Of a DNA stretch of 64,000 bases, positions 1 to 10,837 are shown in pieces. The position numbers and the translations under genes were made by a program. Within the stretch, counting starts at the first letter, position 1. Every line of letters begins with the position of its first letter. The stretch is taken from positions 43,779,100 through 43,843,099 of the forward strand of contig CM066984.1 of the NCBI GenBank assembly GCA_033977485.1, written 5' to 3'. The notes below the pieces were generated by a model. The model worked only from the letters and a program-made list of their open reading frames with translations. It ran no database searches and was not told the origin of the DNA. Source of the DNA: Hydrangea macrophylla. Its lineage: Eukaryota; Streptophyta; Magnoliopsida; Cornales; Hydrangeaceae.

Positions 1-2407
1 TGTACTTGCTGTGAATAGTGGACAGAACAGTAGCATGATCTTTTGGAATTTGAAAAGAGGGGTTAGGAATGTTTTCAATGCATGATTTTTTATGGAGATG
101 TTCCTTATTGTGTCTAGAACACAACCCAAAAGGCCAATCTTGAATAGCTATCACAGATTGAGAGAAATTATATAAACAATAGAGGTCACTCAGAAACAGA
201 GTTCGTACTGTCGACTGAAATGTTAGAAAATCTTAGAAAATGAAAAAGAAAGATCTAGAGGCCCATTTTATACAGAAAGTTTCCTAAGACATTTAATTTT
301 AAGGGAAACATAAGTTAGGACCACCTCTTTTGGAAAAGTTTTCTGGAAAAGAGGTCGTAAGTTGACCTAGCTGCTGTGACAGCAAAAACAGAATGTTTGG
401 AAGGAATGTTAGGACCCAAATGGACCATTTCCAAGTACTTCCAAGTCAAACCAAAAATCATGGGTGTTCTCCAATGAGTTAGGAAGACTTTCCAAGTTGC
501 CTTGTATCCATATGTTGAGTATTGAGTTCTAGAAAAATCTTTGAACTCAACTCACTCACTGTTTTGACTCATTGTTTTGAAGATTTTGGAGAAAACAAAG
601 TTTTGTTTCTTGAAACCAAATGAGAGGGATTGAGAGGGGTTTTGAAATAGATGTTTTGAAAACATGTTTTCAACACTCAATAAGGATCATAGCCACTAGA
701 ATACCTACATCAAACTCATCATTTAAGAACCTCCAAGATTGTTGGAGAGATTTATTTTATTTTTGGGCATAACTTCAATACATTCCAAGAATACCTTGGA
801 AGTATTGAGGTTATGATCATCATCTATCAAACATGTTTTTGAGGTCAAGAGCTACTATCCATAAGGATTCACTCACCCCAAACTTCATGTCATCACTTAG
901 ATGATGATGAACTAGTAAGTAAATAAAAAAAAGAAAAAGAAATGAGATAAGGAGAGATGAACATATATATAATCAAAGCAAGTAAATAGCAATCAATAGA
1001 TGATAATCAATGTGATTTTGGACTTGTAGCTTGGTGTTTCACTCATAGATTTTGACATTTGGACATGGAAGTAGCTTCCTATCTCATGAATGCTCAAGAA
1101 TGAGGGTTGGAGTGGACTTTGAATGTGAAGTATATAGAAGGATGATGGAAGAAAACAAGAATAAAACTCATTTTCTTATGGAAAATCAATGGGAGAAGCT
1201 CCCTTTCTCTCTTCTAAACCTATCTCTATCTCTCTTCTTCTCTACAACTTTTTAAACTTTGCACTTGGCCCCCCTAAAATGAAGAGCAATGGGGGGTTTA
1301 AATAGGCCAATTTGGGGTGGTTTTGGGGTTTTAGAAGTACTCTCATTGGTCCCAAACAACTGTGAACATAAAACTATGTCGTTTTGGCTTTCAATTAATC
1401 AAATTGGACCCCCAAAAAAATTACAAAAATGGACTCTGCGAGGGATGAGTGCCGCGGCGGCACTGGGCCAGTGCCGCGGCAGCATTGGTCCAGTGCCGCG
1501 GCGGCAGTGGGCCAGTGCCGCGGCGGCAGTGCTCCTCTGAAGCCCAGAAAATTACGTTTAGGCCCCCAGAGGTTCTGGTATTCGCGAAAAGGCCCTATTT
1601 CGTCCGAAATTCACAGAAAATGCATACGAACTCCAAATTGAGGTTGTGATATACCGTTGGAAAGGTAATGGAGTCTACTTTACATAAAAAATAGTTCGGG
1701 GATAGGTCACTTTGAAAAGATTTACGGTATTCGCGATAAAAGCCGATTTGATCGCCTTTTTCGCCTTTGGAAATTCATAATAAACTCGTTTTAAATCCAA
1801 AAATTATGTGCGATATACCGTCGGAAAGCTGTTGACCTCTAGTATCCATGAAAAATATTTGAAAATTGTCACGGTGCCCCGGTTCTAAAGTCAAATTCCA
1901 GTCAAACTGGTCAAACCTGGGATTCCCGGGAAGTTCTGGAAACCTCTGGGAGTTCCCAGGAGCTGATGTTTTCGCTCGATTTTCTTTTGGAACTTGTTTT
2001 AATACTTTTCTCATGATTTAGAATGATTCTGGTGAATTCGGATGATTTCGGTCAAACTTGGTCAAACTTGGTCAAACCTGGTCAAACCTTGGTCAAACCT
2101 TGGTCAAACCGGTCAACGGGGATTTTCCGGGAGCTTCCGGGACTTCCGGGGGTCTCTGGGAGCTGACGATTTCACCTGATTTTCTCTTAACAACTCATTT
2201 TATCGCTTTTCTTATGACGTAGCATGTTTTTAGAACTTTGGGACCAAATCTGGGAGTTTTCGGGCTTTCAGGGGCATTTTTGTCATTTTGAGCATTCTGA
2301 GAGATAGAGCTGACTTCCGAGAGTCCTTTTGAGTCTTTTACGATCATTGTCAACCACCAAGCTATGGGTCTCCTAAATCTGATAGCCGACAAAATGGGGT
2401 ATCTACA
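1..2407 (-). mobile_element. Tat/Ogre-like LTR, cut by the window edge
   Basis: This block matches 35735-38089 almost throughout, so it is a second copy of the same LTR. Its right end, ...ATCTACA at 2401-2407, is the LTR 5' terminus read on the minus strand (TGTAGATACCCC; the sister copy reads TGTAGACACCCC). That start is common in plant Tat/Ogre LTRs (family knowledge). No purine tract adjoins the end, so this may be a solo or truncated LTR. A minus-strand TATA-like CCTATTTAAA lies at 1297-1306. No coding sequence is supported; the short ORFs here are chance. Confidence 0.75.
1449..1529. repeat. GC-rich 22-bp near-palindromic tandem repeat inside the LTR
   Basis: Four units built on GTGCCGCGGCGGCAC start at 1449, 1471, 1493 and 1515, separated by TGGGCCA-like spacers. 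Each 15-mer is nearly self-complementary. The sister LTR carries three units at 37167-37225. The cluster lies about 140 bp upstream of the minus-strand TATA-like box at 1297-1306. Confidence 0.85.
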
Positions 2408-3712
2408 GAACCCAATTCAGAAATCAGCAAAACTTGGATTAGTTCTTCCTTTTTGTGAAAATAGCAGCTTCCTCTAGATGATCTTCACTCCTATGTCTCC
2501 ATTGGATGCATGCGCGAAGACTAGAACTTGTGGGAGTTCAACTGGAGAGAGAAAAGGCAAAGGGAATACTATAAAACTGATTTTGGAGACCTAAGGCTTC
2601 AAAACTGACCAGTAAAATAATTATGTACATAGGTTTCCTACTTATAAGTATTTCCACCGACCTTAGGTCCAAACGATTGCCCAAAGTGGTAATCGATTGC
2701 CCAAAATAGCAATCGATTGACATGTCAATCGATTGGATTGCTTCCAATCGATTGGTCTCCTTCTCTCTTGTCTTCTTACATCCTTTGGAGCTAAGAGTGG
2801 GACCTCTTAGGTTCTTTATTGTTAGCTCAGATTAGTTATCAACTCCCATAACCAAACTCTTTGATCAGCAAATTAACTAACTAATCAGTTAATGTTTACT
2901 CCACTATAAAATGATAACTGGACTCCAACGCAAAAAAAAACAAATCCAAAGTGATAACTAGACTTGTATGGTTATTTAATGTTCCTCTACCGTCAGCATT
3001 CATATCATATTCAAGTAGTCAGATAAACTGTTACTATAGACCTAAATGATGATTACTTCTTATATTCCTTGAGTCTCATTTACCCTCATGATTGCTAAAC
3101 ATGTTGATAACTACTTATGAACAAGACTGTAGTTTTTAGTAATTAACTTGGTGACATTCTCAAGGGAATGCTTACTCTTTATCAGAGGGTAGATTCTATC
3201 TTGACGATATATGTTCACAACCCTATGAACATGACATACCCAAGATACCCACGTGTTGATCTTTTATAAACCTCACTGATTGGTAAGTCAAAGTAGTTAT
3301 ATCCACAGTATGTGTTCATAATCATCTCAAGATTGAGAACACGTACCTTATACAAGTTAAGAGTTCCTATCAACTATTGACATTCTTAAGTGTCAATACG
3401 AAAACTCAAGTCCATTAATGCACTATAAACACTAGCATATTAACCAAGAGTTATACTCTAGTGATTGAGATTCATTACTCCAGCCAATGGTAGTTAATCA
3501 TGCAACAGTGCAATCCTAATGAGATAACCAGTCTCATCATCCACTGTGACAAATTCTAAGTATCAAAGAATAGTAATTTGTATCTTACTTGTATGTATCT
3601 CATACACACACAAATTACTTACTATGATACTTAAGGATTAACAATCATCTCATGAAAGAAACATACACAATGAAATGTAAAGCTGATATCCATATATTAA
3701 AATGCCAATGTC
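2408..3712. other. Non-coding stretch with one palindrome cluster
   Basis: I see no gene in this AT-rich stretch. Apart from the AATCGATT cluster at 2671-2755 and a TATAAAA at 2905-2911, nothing is recognisable. It may be more LTR sequence, but I found no second copy or terminus. Confidence 0.5.
2671..2755. repeat. Cluster of AATCGATTG palindromes
   Basis: Five near-identical units occur at about 2671, 2691, 2711, 2726 and 2744, each centred on the self-complementary AATCGATT. A related cluster lies at 6676-6796. A plus-strand TATAAAA follows 150 bp downstream. Confidence 0.85.
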
Positions 3713-5108
3713 TCATACATAAAGTAATGGTTGAGGGCACAATCCCAATAAAGACCCCTTGTTCATTCCTATAACTAAACCCAAGGGCACTCCACCTTCC
3801 GTCCACAGGTTGGTAAGTGTTTCCCTGGGTAGGGTTATAGGGTCTTTTGAAAGCTCATATAGCATTAGCTTGCTCGATGATCGTGCTTCTAAAGACATGA
3901 AGAGTCAGACATTCACTCATCAGGTGACCCAAAATATCACAAATGATACAAGACTCTTCCTTGGAGGGGGGAGAAGTGATTGGTTCCTGAGCTTGCTTGG
4001 TTTCCAAAGCCTCGACTTTCCTCATAAGTTAAAAAATTTAGACATTAGGATCGGGTTCACTAGACACTTGGAAAAGAGGTTAGGCTTTTAGAGCAAGAGA
4101 GGCCAGAAGGGCCTGGTCATGGGGATTGGATGTTTCACCCCCATGAGAGGTTTTGTAAACATAATCAAAGTGAGCTTTAGCCTCTAGAGTTAAGAAACTC
4201 TAGTTGCACATGGTTTCAACTAGTTGTTTAGTTAAGCGATTCAACCCACCATAACAAATGGAGATTTAATGGAACTTATCAAAATCATGGAGTGGACAAC
4301 GACAGAGTAACTCTTTGTACCTCGTCCAATAATGAGCAAAGGTCTCATGTTTTCCTTGGGAGAAATTTTGGATTTGTTTGACCAATACTTGTGTGTCATG
4401 CATAGGAAAGAATTCTTTGTAGAATGATTTTTGAAGTTCGTGCCATAAGCCAACCGAATTTGGGAAAAGATTTACCAACCACACTTTGGCATGTCCTTAA
4501 GGGAGAACGGAAAGAGTTTGAGCCTTGAAAGCTTGGGTAAACAATTTTGATCATCAAATGTGTGGCAAATGGCCTCAAATCCCTAATGTGAGGATAAGGA
4601 TCCTCATTTTCTCTCCCATGGTAATGAAGAAATAGAGCAATCATACAAGGCCTAAATCGGAACATTCCTGCATTGTATGGGTATGTGATGCATGATGCGG
4701 TGGTAGTGGTCTTGGGTTGGAGCCAGTCACCTATAGTTCATCCTTGACTTGGATTTTGAGTGCGATGGTGGACATGATGTACATGGGGGAGGAATGGGAG
4801 CTTGGTGTCCCTGAGGCTCTCTAAGAAGGGATCCACTAGAGCCGCACTATCAATATCATACATGGCTCTGTTAGAGTAGTTTTCAGAATTATCACGAGAT
4901 GCCTCGTATAAGGGTGTAGTGTGTGAACACGGGGAGGAAGGTGGAATGAATGAAAGCGACGGTGTGGACGGTGGTCGCCAAAATGTAGCACTACTACTAG
5001 AACTAGAAGCAGCGTTACTAAGATCATTCATGATATTATTTCCAAAAGGATTATTGAAATTGTTACCGTTCGGGTTCTACATTATAGCGGGTTCGACGAT
5101 TTCGAGCC
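3713..5108 (-). pseudogene. gag: Athila-like (Ty3/gypsy) gag remnant, frameshifted
   Basis: Gag is the capsid-forming protein of LTR retrotransposons. The minus strand encodes gag-like pieces in different frames. About 5031-4738 holds a Ser/Pro-rich start (MNDLSNAASSSSSSATFWRP). About 4665-4560 and 4484-4266 hold the retrotransposon gag core, including the stretch KQIQNFSQGKHETFAHYW and the CPLHDFDK ending that resembles the CPHHGF end of Athila gag. At least one frameshift separates the segments. The strand and distance fit the primer site at 5194-5216. No protease or reverse transcriptase is visible to the left, so the element is truncated. Confidence 0.7.
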
Positions 5109-5193
5109 CTAACTAATCCTTCAAAGCACAACAACACAAAGATCAAAAGGCAAATGCATACATAATTTGAGACTAAAACAACTTAACGTTATT

Positions 5194-5216
5194 GCCAGTC
5201 CCCGACAATGACGCCA
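5194..5216 (-). promoter_or_regulatory. Retrotransposon primer-binding site (tRNA-Asp type, degenerate)
   Basis: The minus strand reads TGGCGTCATTGTCGGGGAC, a variant of TGGCGCCGTTGCCGGGGA, which pairs with the 3' end of tRNA-Asp in Athila-like elements. The intact form is at 18332 in this window. It lies about 10 bp from the LTR edge near 5227. Confidence 0.75.
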
Positions 5217-5226
5217 TTTTTGGTTT

Positions 5227-6430
5227 TGTCAAAACCAAGTTCTTTGTTAACCCTATTAAAATGTAGTATTTTGAAAGTATGGTGTCGATTCCACAGGGAC
5301 TGGACTATAACTCCGTTTAGGAAGTTTTACTCACTAATTAGAACGTACGAAAAAAAGAAATAAAAATAAAGGTAAATAAAGGAGGATGGTTGTTGTGACA
5401 CACAATTACGCTATAACTTGAATTAAGATTACGATTAAGATTTAACTAATTAAAATGAGGAATTTTAGATTTAAGTTGTGGAAGGTTTGGAAAAACAGAG
5501 GTTGGGGAGTATTCCCCCACCTTGGACTAAACAACAAATGGATTCCATGAATATAGCATAGTCTAGGGTAGAAGGATCCATTGAGACAAAATATCAAACA
5601 TGTGACGGTCACCCTACATTGCTTGATAGAAGTTCCAATGAACCACATGAGGTGAGGCTTGAAATCAAAGGATTGAACAACTCATGATGCTTAACATCAT
5701 GAGTGAAGTCCTCAGATATCAAACCTCACTCACATGAACCCTAAAAATGCTACAACACATAGAAATCCCACATGAGAGCTCACATAGGTCCAATGGTGGG
5801 TTTAGGATCCCCAACCTACATTATCTAGCTACTCATGGAAGCAAAGACGTGAATATTAAAGAGAAGGGAAAAGAAATGATACCAACTAAGAGACATTATC
5901 ATAAATGTAATAGAAACTTCAATGTACTTCAAGAAATCCAAGTTACAAGATCAATCTTCTCTTTCTCTAACAATAACTACACTAAATGGAGGTAGATGGG
6001 GGAAGTAAATACAAAGGGGATTCAAAACCTAAGAGAGAGAAGAGAGGATATAAGAAAAGGCTACTGAAAAACCAGATCCCACTCACAAAAAACCAAAGTT
6101 ACACTTATATAGTCAACCACAAAGGGCAAACTTGTAATACAAAAGAGAAGGAATCCGGGGACTTTTGACCGGTCGAAATGGGACCTTCGACCGGTTGAAA
6201 ACCCCTCTGCTTGGGCATTTTTTTGGCTTTACTCTTACCTTGCGCGCTGATTGTAGAATCACCATATCTTGTAGCTCAGACCTCGAATTGACATGATATG
6301 TATAGTCACACGATGCTAACTCAACTATCTACATTAACCTTCATTGAAGTAGCTTCTCAAATCATGGTATTCGGCACTCAAATTAGGATAGAAGTCGAAG
6401 CTTTTGCACTAATATTGAAATAGAACCTCC
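5227..6430 (-). mobile_element. LTR of the minus-strand Athila-like element (far end uncertain)
   Basis: The LTR end next to the primer site reads ...TTTTGACA on the minus strand (5227-5234 on the plus strand). The LTR continues rightward and contains a minus-strand TATA-like CTATATAAG at 6105-6112 and a pair of ACCGGT palindromes at 6165-6199. I could not fix the other terminus, so the right coordinate is approximate. Short ORFs here are not supported as genes. Confidence 0.5.
6165..6199. repeat. Paired ACCGGT palindromes
   Basis: TTGACCGGTCGAA (6165-6177) and TTCGACCGGTTGAA (6186-6199) are two copies of a palindrome about 20 bp apart. They lie about 55 bp upstream of the minus-strand TATA-like box of this LTR. 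Confidence 0.8.
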
Positions 6431-6675
6431 CTTTTCACAAGTATGACTTTATTTACCTATAAAACAACCAAGAAAATCACATAAATGATGTAAGGGATAA
6501 AAACAAGGGTCACAACGTAAAAGTGTATAAACGATGTGCTTAGAAGCTCTGAGAATGGTATTTTGCACAACAAAAAGACATCAAGAATGCAAAACGTGAG
6601 TCTAATCACACACATTGCCTCTTTTCCCAATATTTTCGGTATGGACTGCCAATCTCTCTGAAGAAGACAAAGTCC

Positions 6676-6796
6676 TAATCGATTGCCAAAGTTTGCAATT
6701 GATTGGTATTGATTGAGATCCAATCGATTGGAGTTTTTCCCAATCGATTGTTACTGCTTTTATCCCTATTGATTGGACCTCTGTTATAATTGATTG
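6676..6796. repeat. Second AATCGATT palindrome cluster
   Basis: Units centred on AATCGATT or the decayed AATTGATT/TATTGATT occur at about 6676, 6695, 6706, 6720, 6740, 6766 and 6786. A TATATAT at 6853-6859 follows downstream on the plus strand. Confidence 0.8.
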
Positions 6797-7083
6797 AACA
6801 TTATAGAATGTTGTTGATTCCTATTTAGTTATATTGTAACTGCTTAGTTGTTTATATATTGTTCTAAATCCCCCGCATGTAATATTGTTGTGATAAGAGA
6901 TAATGAGACGCCGAATCGTAGTAACGTTAGTAGACATAGTAGTCGTGAATCAACTTTGGTTATTGTTTTTTTCCTTCATGTAGTCAGCCCAAGTGGGAAT
7001 GTCTTATATCAATATTAGAGTGAAACTTAAGTAGGTTTGCTAGGATCTGGGAATCTTACGTGGATGGGCGTTGGTCATTCACA

Positions 7084-7400
7084 TGTCCTTAAAAGCGATG
7101 GACTAGTAATATGTCCTTAAAAGTGGTGGACCAGACCAAGTAGCCCTAGGATAGACTACTGATCCATTAACACGTCCTTAAATATAGTGGACTGGTAATA
7201 TATCCTTAAAAGTGGTGGACTGGGATCACTAGTGAGATTACAATAAGTCGTAGCAATAGAATGATGTATCGTTGCTCGAAAAGTTATATCCTTGAATACG
7301 GTAGAATGTGCATATGTTCTTAAAAGATGGGGACAGACTGAAATGGTGTCCATGACGTGCGGTGGACTGTGAATACGTTCTTAAAAGCAGGGGACAGAGC
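7084..7400. repeat. Degenerate tandem repeats (GTCCTTAAAAGTGGTGGAC)
   Basis: Several imperfect units containing a GTCCTTAAAA...GGTGGACT core recur between 7084 and 7400 at spacings of tens of bases. They occupy the same relative place, before the CAGCTTTCAT segment, as the tandem array at 34321-34725 in the solo LTR at 32928. Confidence 0.6.
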
Positions 7401-7769
7401 AATGGTGTATCCATAGAAGTGAACTACTGTCGAGTCTGTTCTTCTATCAATAGAGTATGCTGTCGGTATTGTGTAACAAGACGTTGATAATCATTACTGA
7501 GTTCTGATAAAAGAGAATATACTATTAGTAGAATCTAATTCTTATAATGTTTATAACTTATAATAAATTCAATAGTTCGATAACTTGTTAGTGTTTAACT
7601 CACTCAGCTTTCATTAGCTAGCAGCATTTTATGCTGCTGGACATTCCCACGTTCTAGAGCACCCTGTCTATGACCTTACAAGTAAAGGACCTACGGGCGG
7701 GAATATTATGTAGAGGACGATGATGCCATAGAGGACTACCCTAAGAGGGACCCAACGGGGGAAGACTAC

Positions 7770-8884
7770 TGTTTACCCGAAATGGAAACCTTAGAGGGGG
7801 GTGAATAAGATTTTAGTGGAAAATTAACCTTTTAAAACTTGATTACAAATAAAACATAATCACAAACAATTATGTAAAGAAATAAGGGAAGAAAAACTTG
7901 CAACAAAGTTTTCAAGTGGTTCGGCAATCCGCACAATGCGGCTATGTCCACCCTTCAAGAACGCCTCTTGAGGATTCCTTTATCAAGAGCTAGAGCAAAT
8001 TGATTAACTCACACAACTAGGGCTCAAATGTGAATGATTAATGATCAACAAGTTGTGTGATTCAATTAATGTTTTCCAATGGATTGAACTCTTGTAAATG
8101 GTTTAGGAAAATATGTATTATAGGCTTTGAAAGTGGCAAAATGGTAAATTAAAAGCCTTTCAGAAAACCAGCCATTTGGCTATTCTGCATCAATCCAGTC
8201 GACTGATGTCACGATCTGGTCGACTGTTTTTCAAACAGTTTAGAAATGAACCAAAATACCAATCGACTGAATTAAGGATCCAGTTGAATGTTTTTCAAAC
8301 AGTTTAGAAATAAGCCAAAAGACCAGTCGACTGAATTAAAGATCCGGTCGACTGTTTTTCAAACAGTTTAAAAATAAGCCAAAAAACCAGTCGACTGAAG
8401 GAAGGGGTCCGGTTGACTATTTTTCAAACAGCTTAGAAAACAGTTTCACAAAACATAAACCAGTCGACTATTTACCATCAGTCGACTGAACTTTAAAGCA
8501 ACTAGTCGACTGGGAAAATGATCCATTCGACTGTTTTTCTTAAAGGTTTTGAAACAACTTTAAACCTTTTAAGCCCTTGTGAGAGATGATCAAGATGATC
8601 TATATGCTTCACCTGTAAATCCTAGACTTCAACTAAGGATGAAAAGATTTTCAAATCTTCAAGCTTGATCCTTGTTGAGCTTTGACACTCTTAGGCTTCA
8701 CCATATGCTATCCTAAGAACTCAAATAAGGTTAGAACATTTAAGTGCATAAATCAAGAGATTAGCACAATGAAAATGACATGATAATTGATTGGAATAGA
8801 ACCATTAAGAACATGCAATTATCACTAGATTTGTCATCTTCAAAACAAATAGAAATAATGCCTTAAAGAAATTCAAGGCTAACA
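7770..8884 (-). repeat. 3' LTR of the pol-less copia element
   Basis: The 1115-bp LTR matches 10838-12442 but lacks about 490 bp. It contains a minus-strand TATA-like CCTATAATAC at 8115-8124 and the AGTCGACT palindrome array at 8195-8532. Confidence 0.88.
8195..8532. repeat. AGTCGACT palindrome array (3' LTR)
   Basis: Many copies of CAGTCGACTG, GGTCGACTG and close variants are spread over about 340 bp between conserved spacers such as TTTTTCAAACAGTTTAGAAA. The same array occurs in the other LTR at 11757-12080. It starts about 70 bp upstream of the minus-strand TATA-like box. Confidence 0.9.
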
Positions 8885-8898
8885 ATTTTCCCCTTTTT
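8885..8898 (-). other. Polypurine tract of the copia element
   Basis: The minus strand reads AAAAAGGGGAAAAT directly before the 3' LTR start TGTTAGCC. This is the expected plus-strand primer position in reverse transcription. Confidence 0.75.
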
Positions 8899-9499
8899 GA
8901 TGATGTCAAAACATGCAATAGAGATATAGCAATTAAAGCACAAAAAATGTCATTTTCAAGTTATCATTCAAAGTAACAATATATACAAAGTATGAATACA
9001 AGAATGATAACTTTCTAATCATCTCTATTATCATTTTTTCCCTTTTTAAAGATCTTTATCATCTATATTATCATTTTTCCTTTATTTAAAGATCTATATC
9101 ATTTTTCCCCCTTTTGACAACAACAACAAAGGATAGGGGGCTTGAACTAAAAGTTGCCCCTCAAGATAAGTAAACATGTATAGGAGGCAATAAGATACCA
9201 AAGCAACTAAAGTGAACATAGTAATATGTTCCCCCTCAACATATGCATATATAAATAAATACATATTATAAGATTAAAATTATGCATTATCTGCTTAGGA
9301 GGATGGATTTACTATGAACACCAAAACAATGTGTCATTCAAAAAGCAAGCATGATTTCATAATCAAAACTAATTAATATGATAAACCAAACATGATTAGC
9401 ATGCTATCAAAATCAATAGAAATATCAAAACAAATTGATCTACTCGTACTAGGCTTAAGGTAAGAGATTTAACCATTGTCTAAGCGCCTCTTGGATGCA

Positions 9500-10560
9500 A
9501 CATTTGCCAAGGAGGTAGATCCTTTCACAACCCAAACCATGTTATTTTTCTTGCGAAATGAACATTTGTAATTATCATGTCCCTTTTTCATGCAATAACG
9601 ACAAGTTACATGGGGGAGGGTCTCATTTGAGATTGATCCTTAACAAAGAAATTCTTGTGAGAATTTTGAGAATTTGAAGTAGAAGATGTGAACTTTATAA
9701 AGAAGCTTCTGTATTTCTTTTCCTTGTGTGTGGGATTAAATCCCAAATCTGCTTTTTCAAATACACATTTTTGTTTTCCCAAAAGCATATTCAAATTTTG
9801 TTCACCTTAGGTAAATTTGGCTAAGGTTTTTGACAAATCTTCAATATTCTTTTTCAATTCAACCTTTTCTTTTTCAATAAAGTCACTTGAAGGTTGATTG
9901 GTTGAGATAAGCTTTTCTTGTCTCAAAATATCATTTTGAGATTTTAAATCTTCCAATTTTTTCTCAACTCTAAATTTTCTTTTTCAAGCTCATTTGAAGA
10001 TTGTGCTCTTGAAACATGTTTTTCATTTTCAAACTTCAAAGATTCATTTTGGGATTTCAAAATATTTAACTCATTTGAAAGCATTGAAAAGTTCTTTTTA
10101 AGAAAAACATATTTGATTCCCAAATTTCCCAACTCCTCATGTAACTCCTCAAATTTACATTAAAGTTCATCATATTAGTGGATGAGTTGGAGTTTAACTC
10201 TTTTACCTTACTTTCATGGGTGACTTCTTGGTCACTTGACTCATCTTCGGATGCATCACTATTCGAATCGCTCCAAGTGCCCCCTTTTGCCATTTTCTCA
10301 TTTTCATCATCTTCTTTATTGGCAAATAGGTATACAAAACTTTCTTCTTTCTCTTGCACAAAATTCTCTTTTTGTACTTCTTGTTGATGAGTTAGGTTTT
10401 CAACATTTCTTATAACATCATCAACTCTTTGTTGCAACTTAAGGATTTGGTTAGTAGCATTATGAATATTTTCTAAACATAACCAAATTTCATTTGCATT
10501 AGAGCATGAACGAATTCTATTATATGTGGTGTTATCTAAAGCATCATATAGAATTTTCAT
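9500..10560 (-). pseudogene. gag: Copia/SIRE-like gag with zinc knuckle, 5'-truncated and frameshifted
   Basis: The minus-strand ORF 10560-10066 begins MKILYDALDNTTYNRIRSC and continues NEIWLCLENIHNATNQ, the gag core seen in SIRE-type copia proteins, then an acidic linker (SDSNSDASEDESSDQE). Further along, at about 9600-9550, the minus strand encodes a CX2CX4HX4C zinc knuckle (CRYCMKKGHDNYKC) that binds nucleic acid. Between them lie Asn/Glu-rich coiled-coil-like segments interrupted by frameshifts. The N-terminal part of gag is missing and the reading frame stops shortly after the knuckle, with no pol. This fits a non-autonomous deletion derivative. Confidence 0.75.
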
Positions 10561-10824
10561 AGCTCTAAGATTTAATAGAGATTTATTTTTTGATCACTTT
10601 CATTTCATTCAATCTTTGGTTTAGGAGAAAAATCATTATTGGCAATACTCCAAAGATTGTAGTCAAGTGAAAGAAAATAAATTTCTATTCTCCTCTTCCA
10701 ATGATCATACCTATGATCACTCAATGATGGAGGAGTGCTAATGCAATAGCCTTTTTCAAAAAATGTAGTTTTCATAGATCATAACTCTAGATTGTAAAAT
10801 CTTTTGAAAATAGAAGAGACGAGT

Positions 10825-10835
10825 CTCTGATACCA
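10825..10835 (-). promoter_or_regulatory. Primer-binding site, initiator-Met tRNA type
   Basis: TGGTATCAGAG on the minus strand begins 2 bp after the 5' LTR end. It is complementary to the 3' end of initiator tRNA-Met, the usual copia primer. Confidence 0.85.
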
Positions 10836-10837
10836 AT

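Noticed and set aside
3759..4091. Plus-strand ORF of 110 codons
   Set aside because: It lies antisense to the Athila-like gag remnant and has no recognisable domain.
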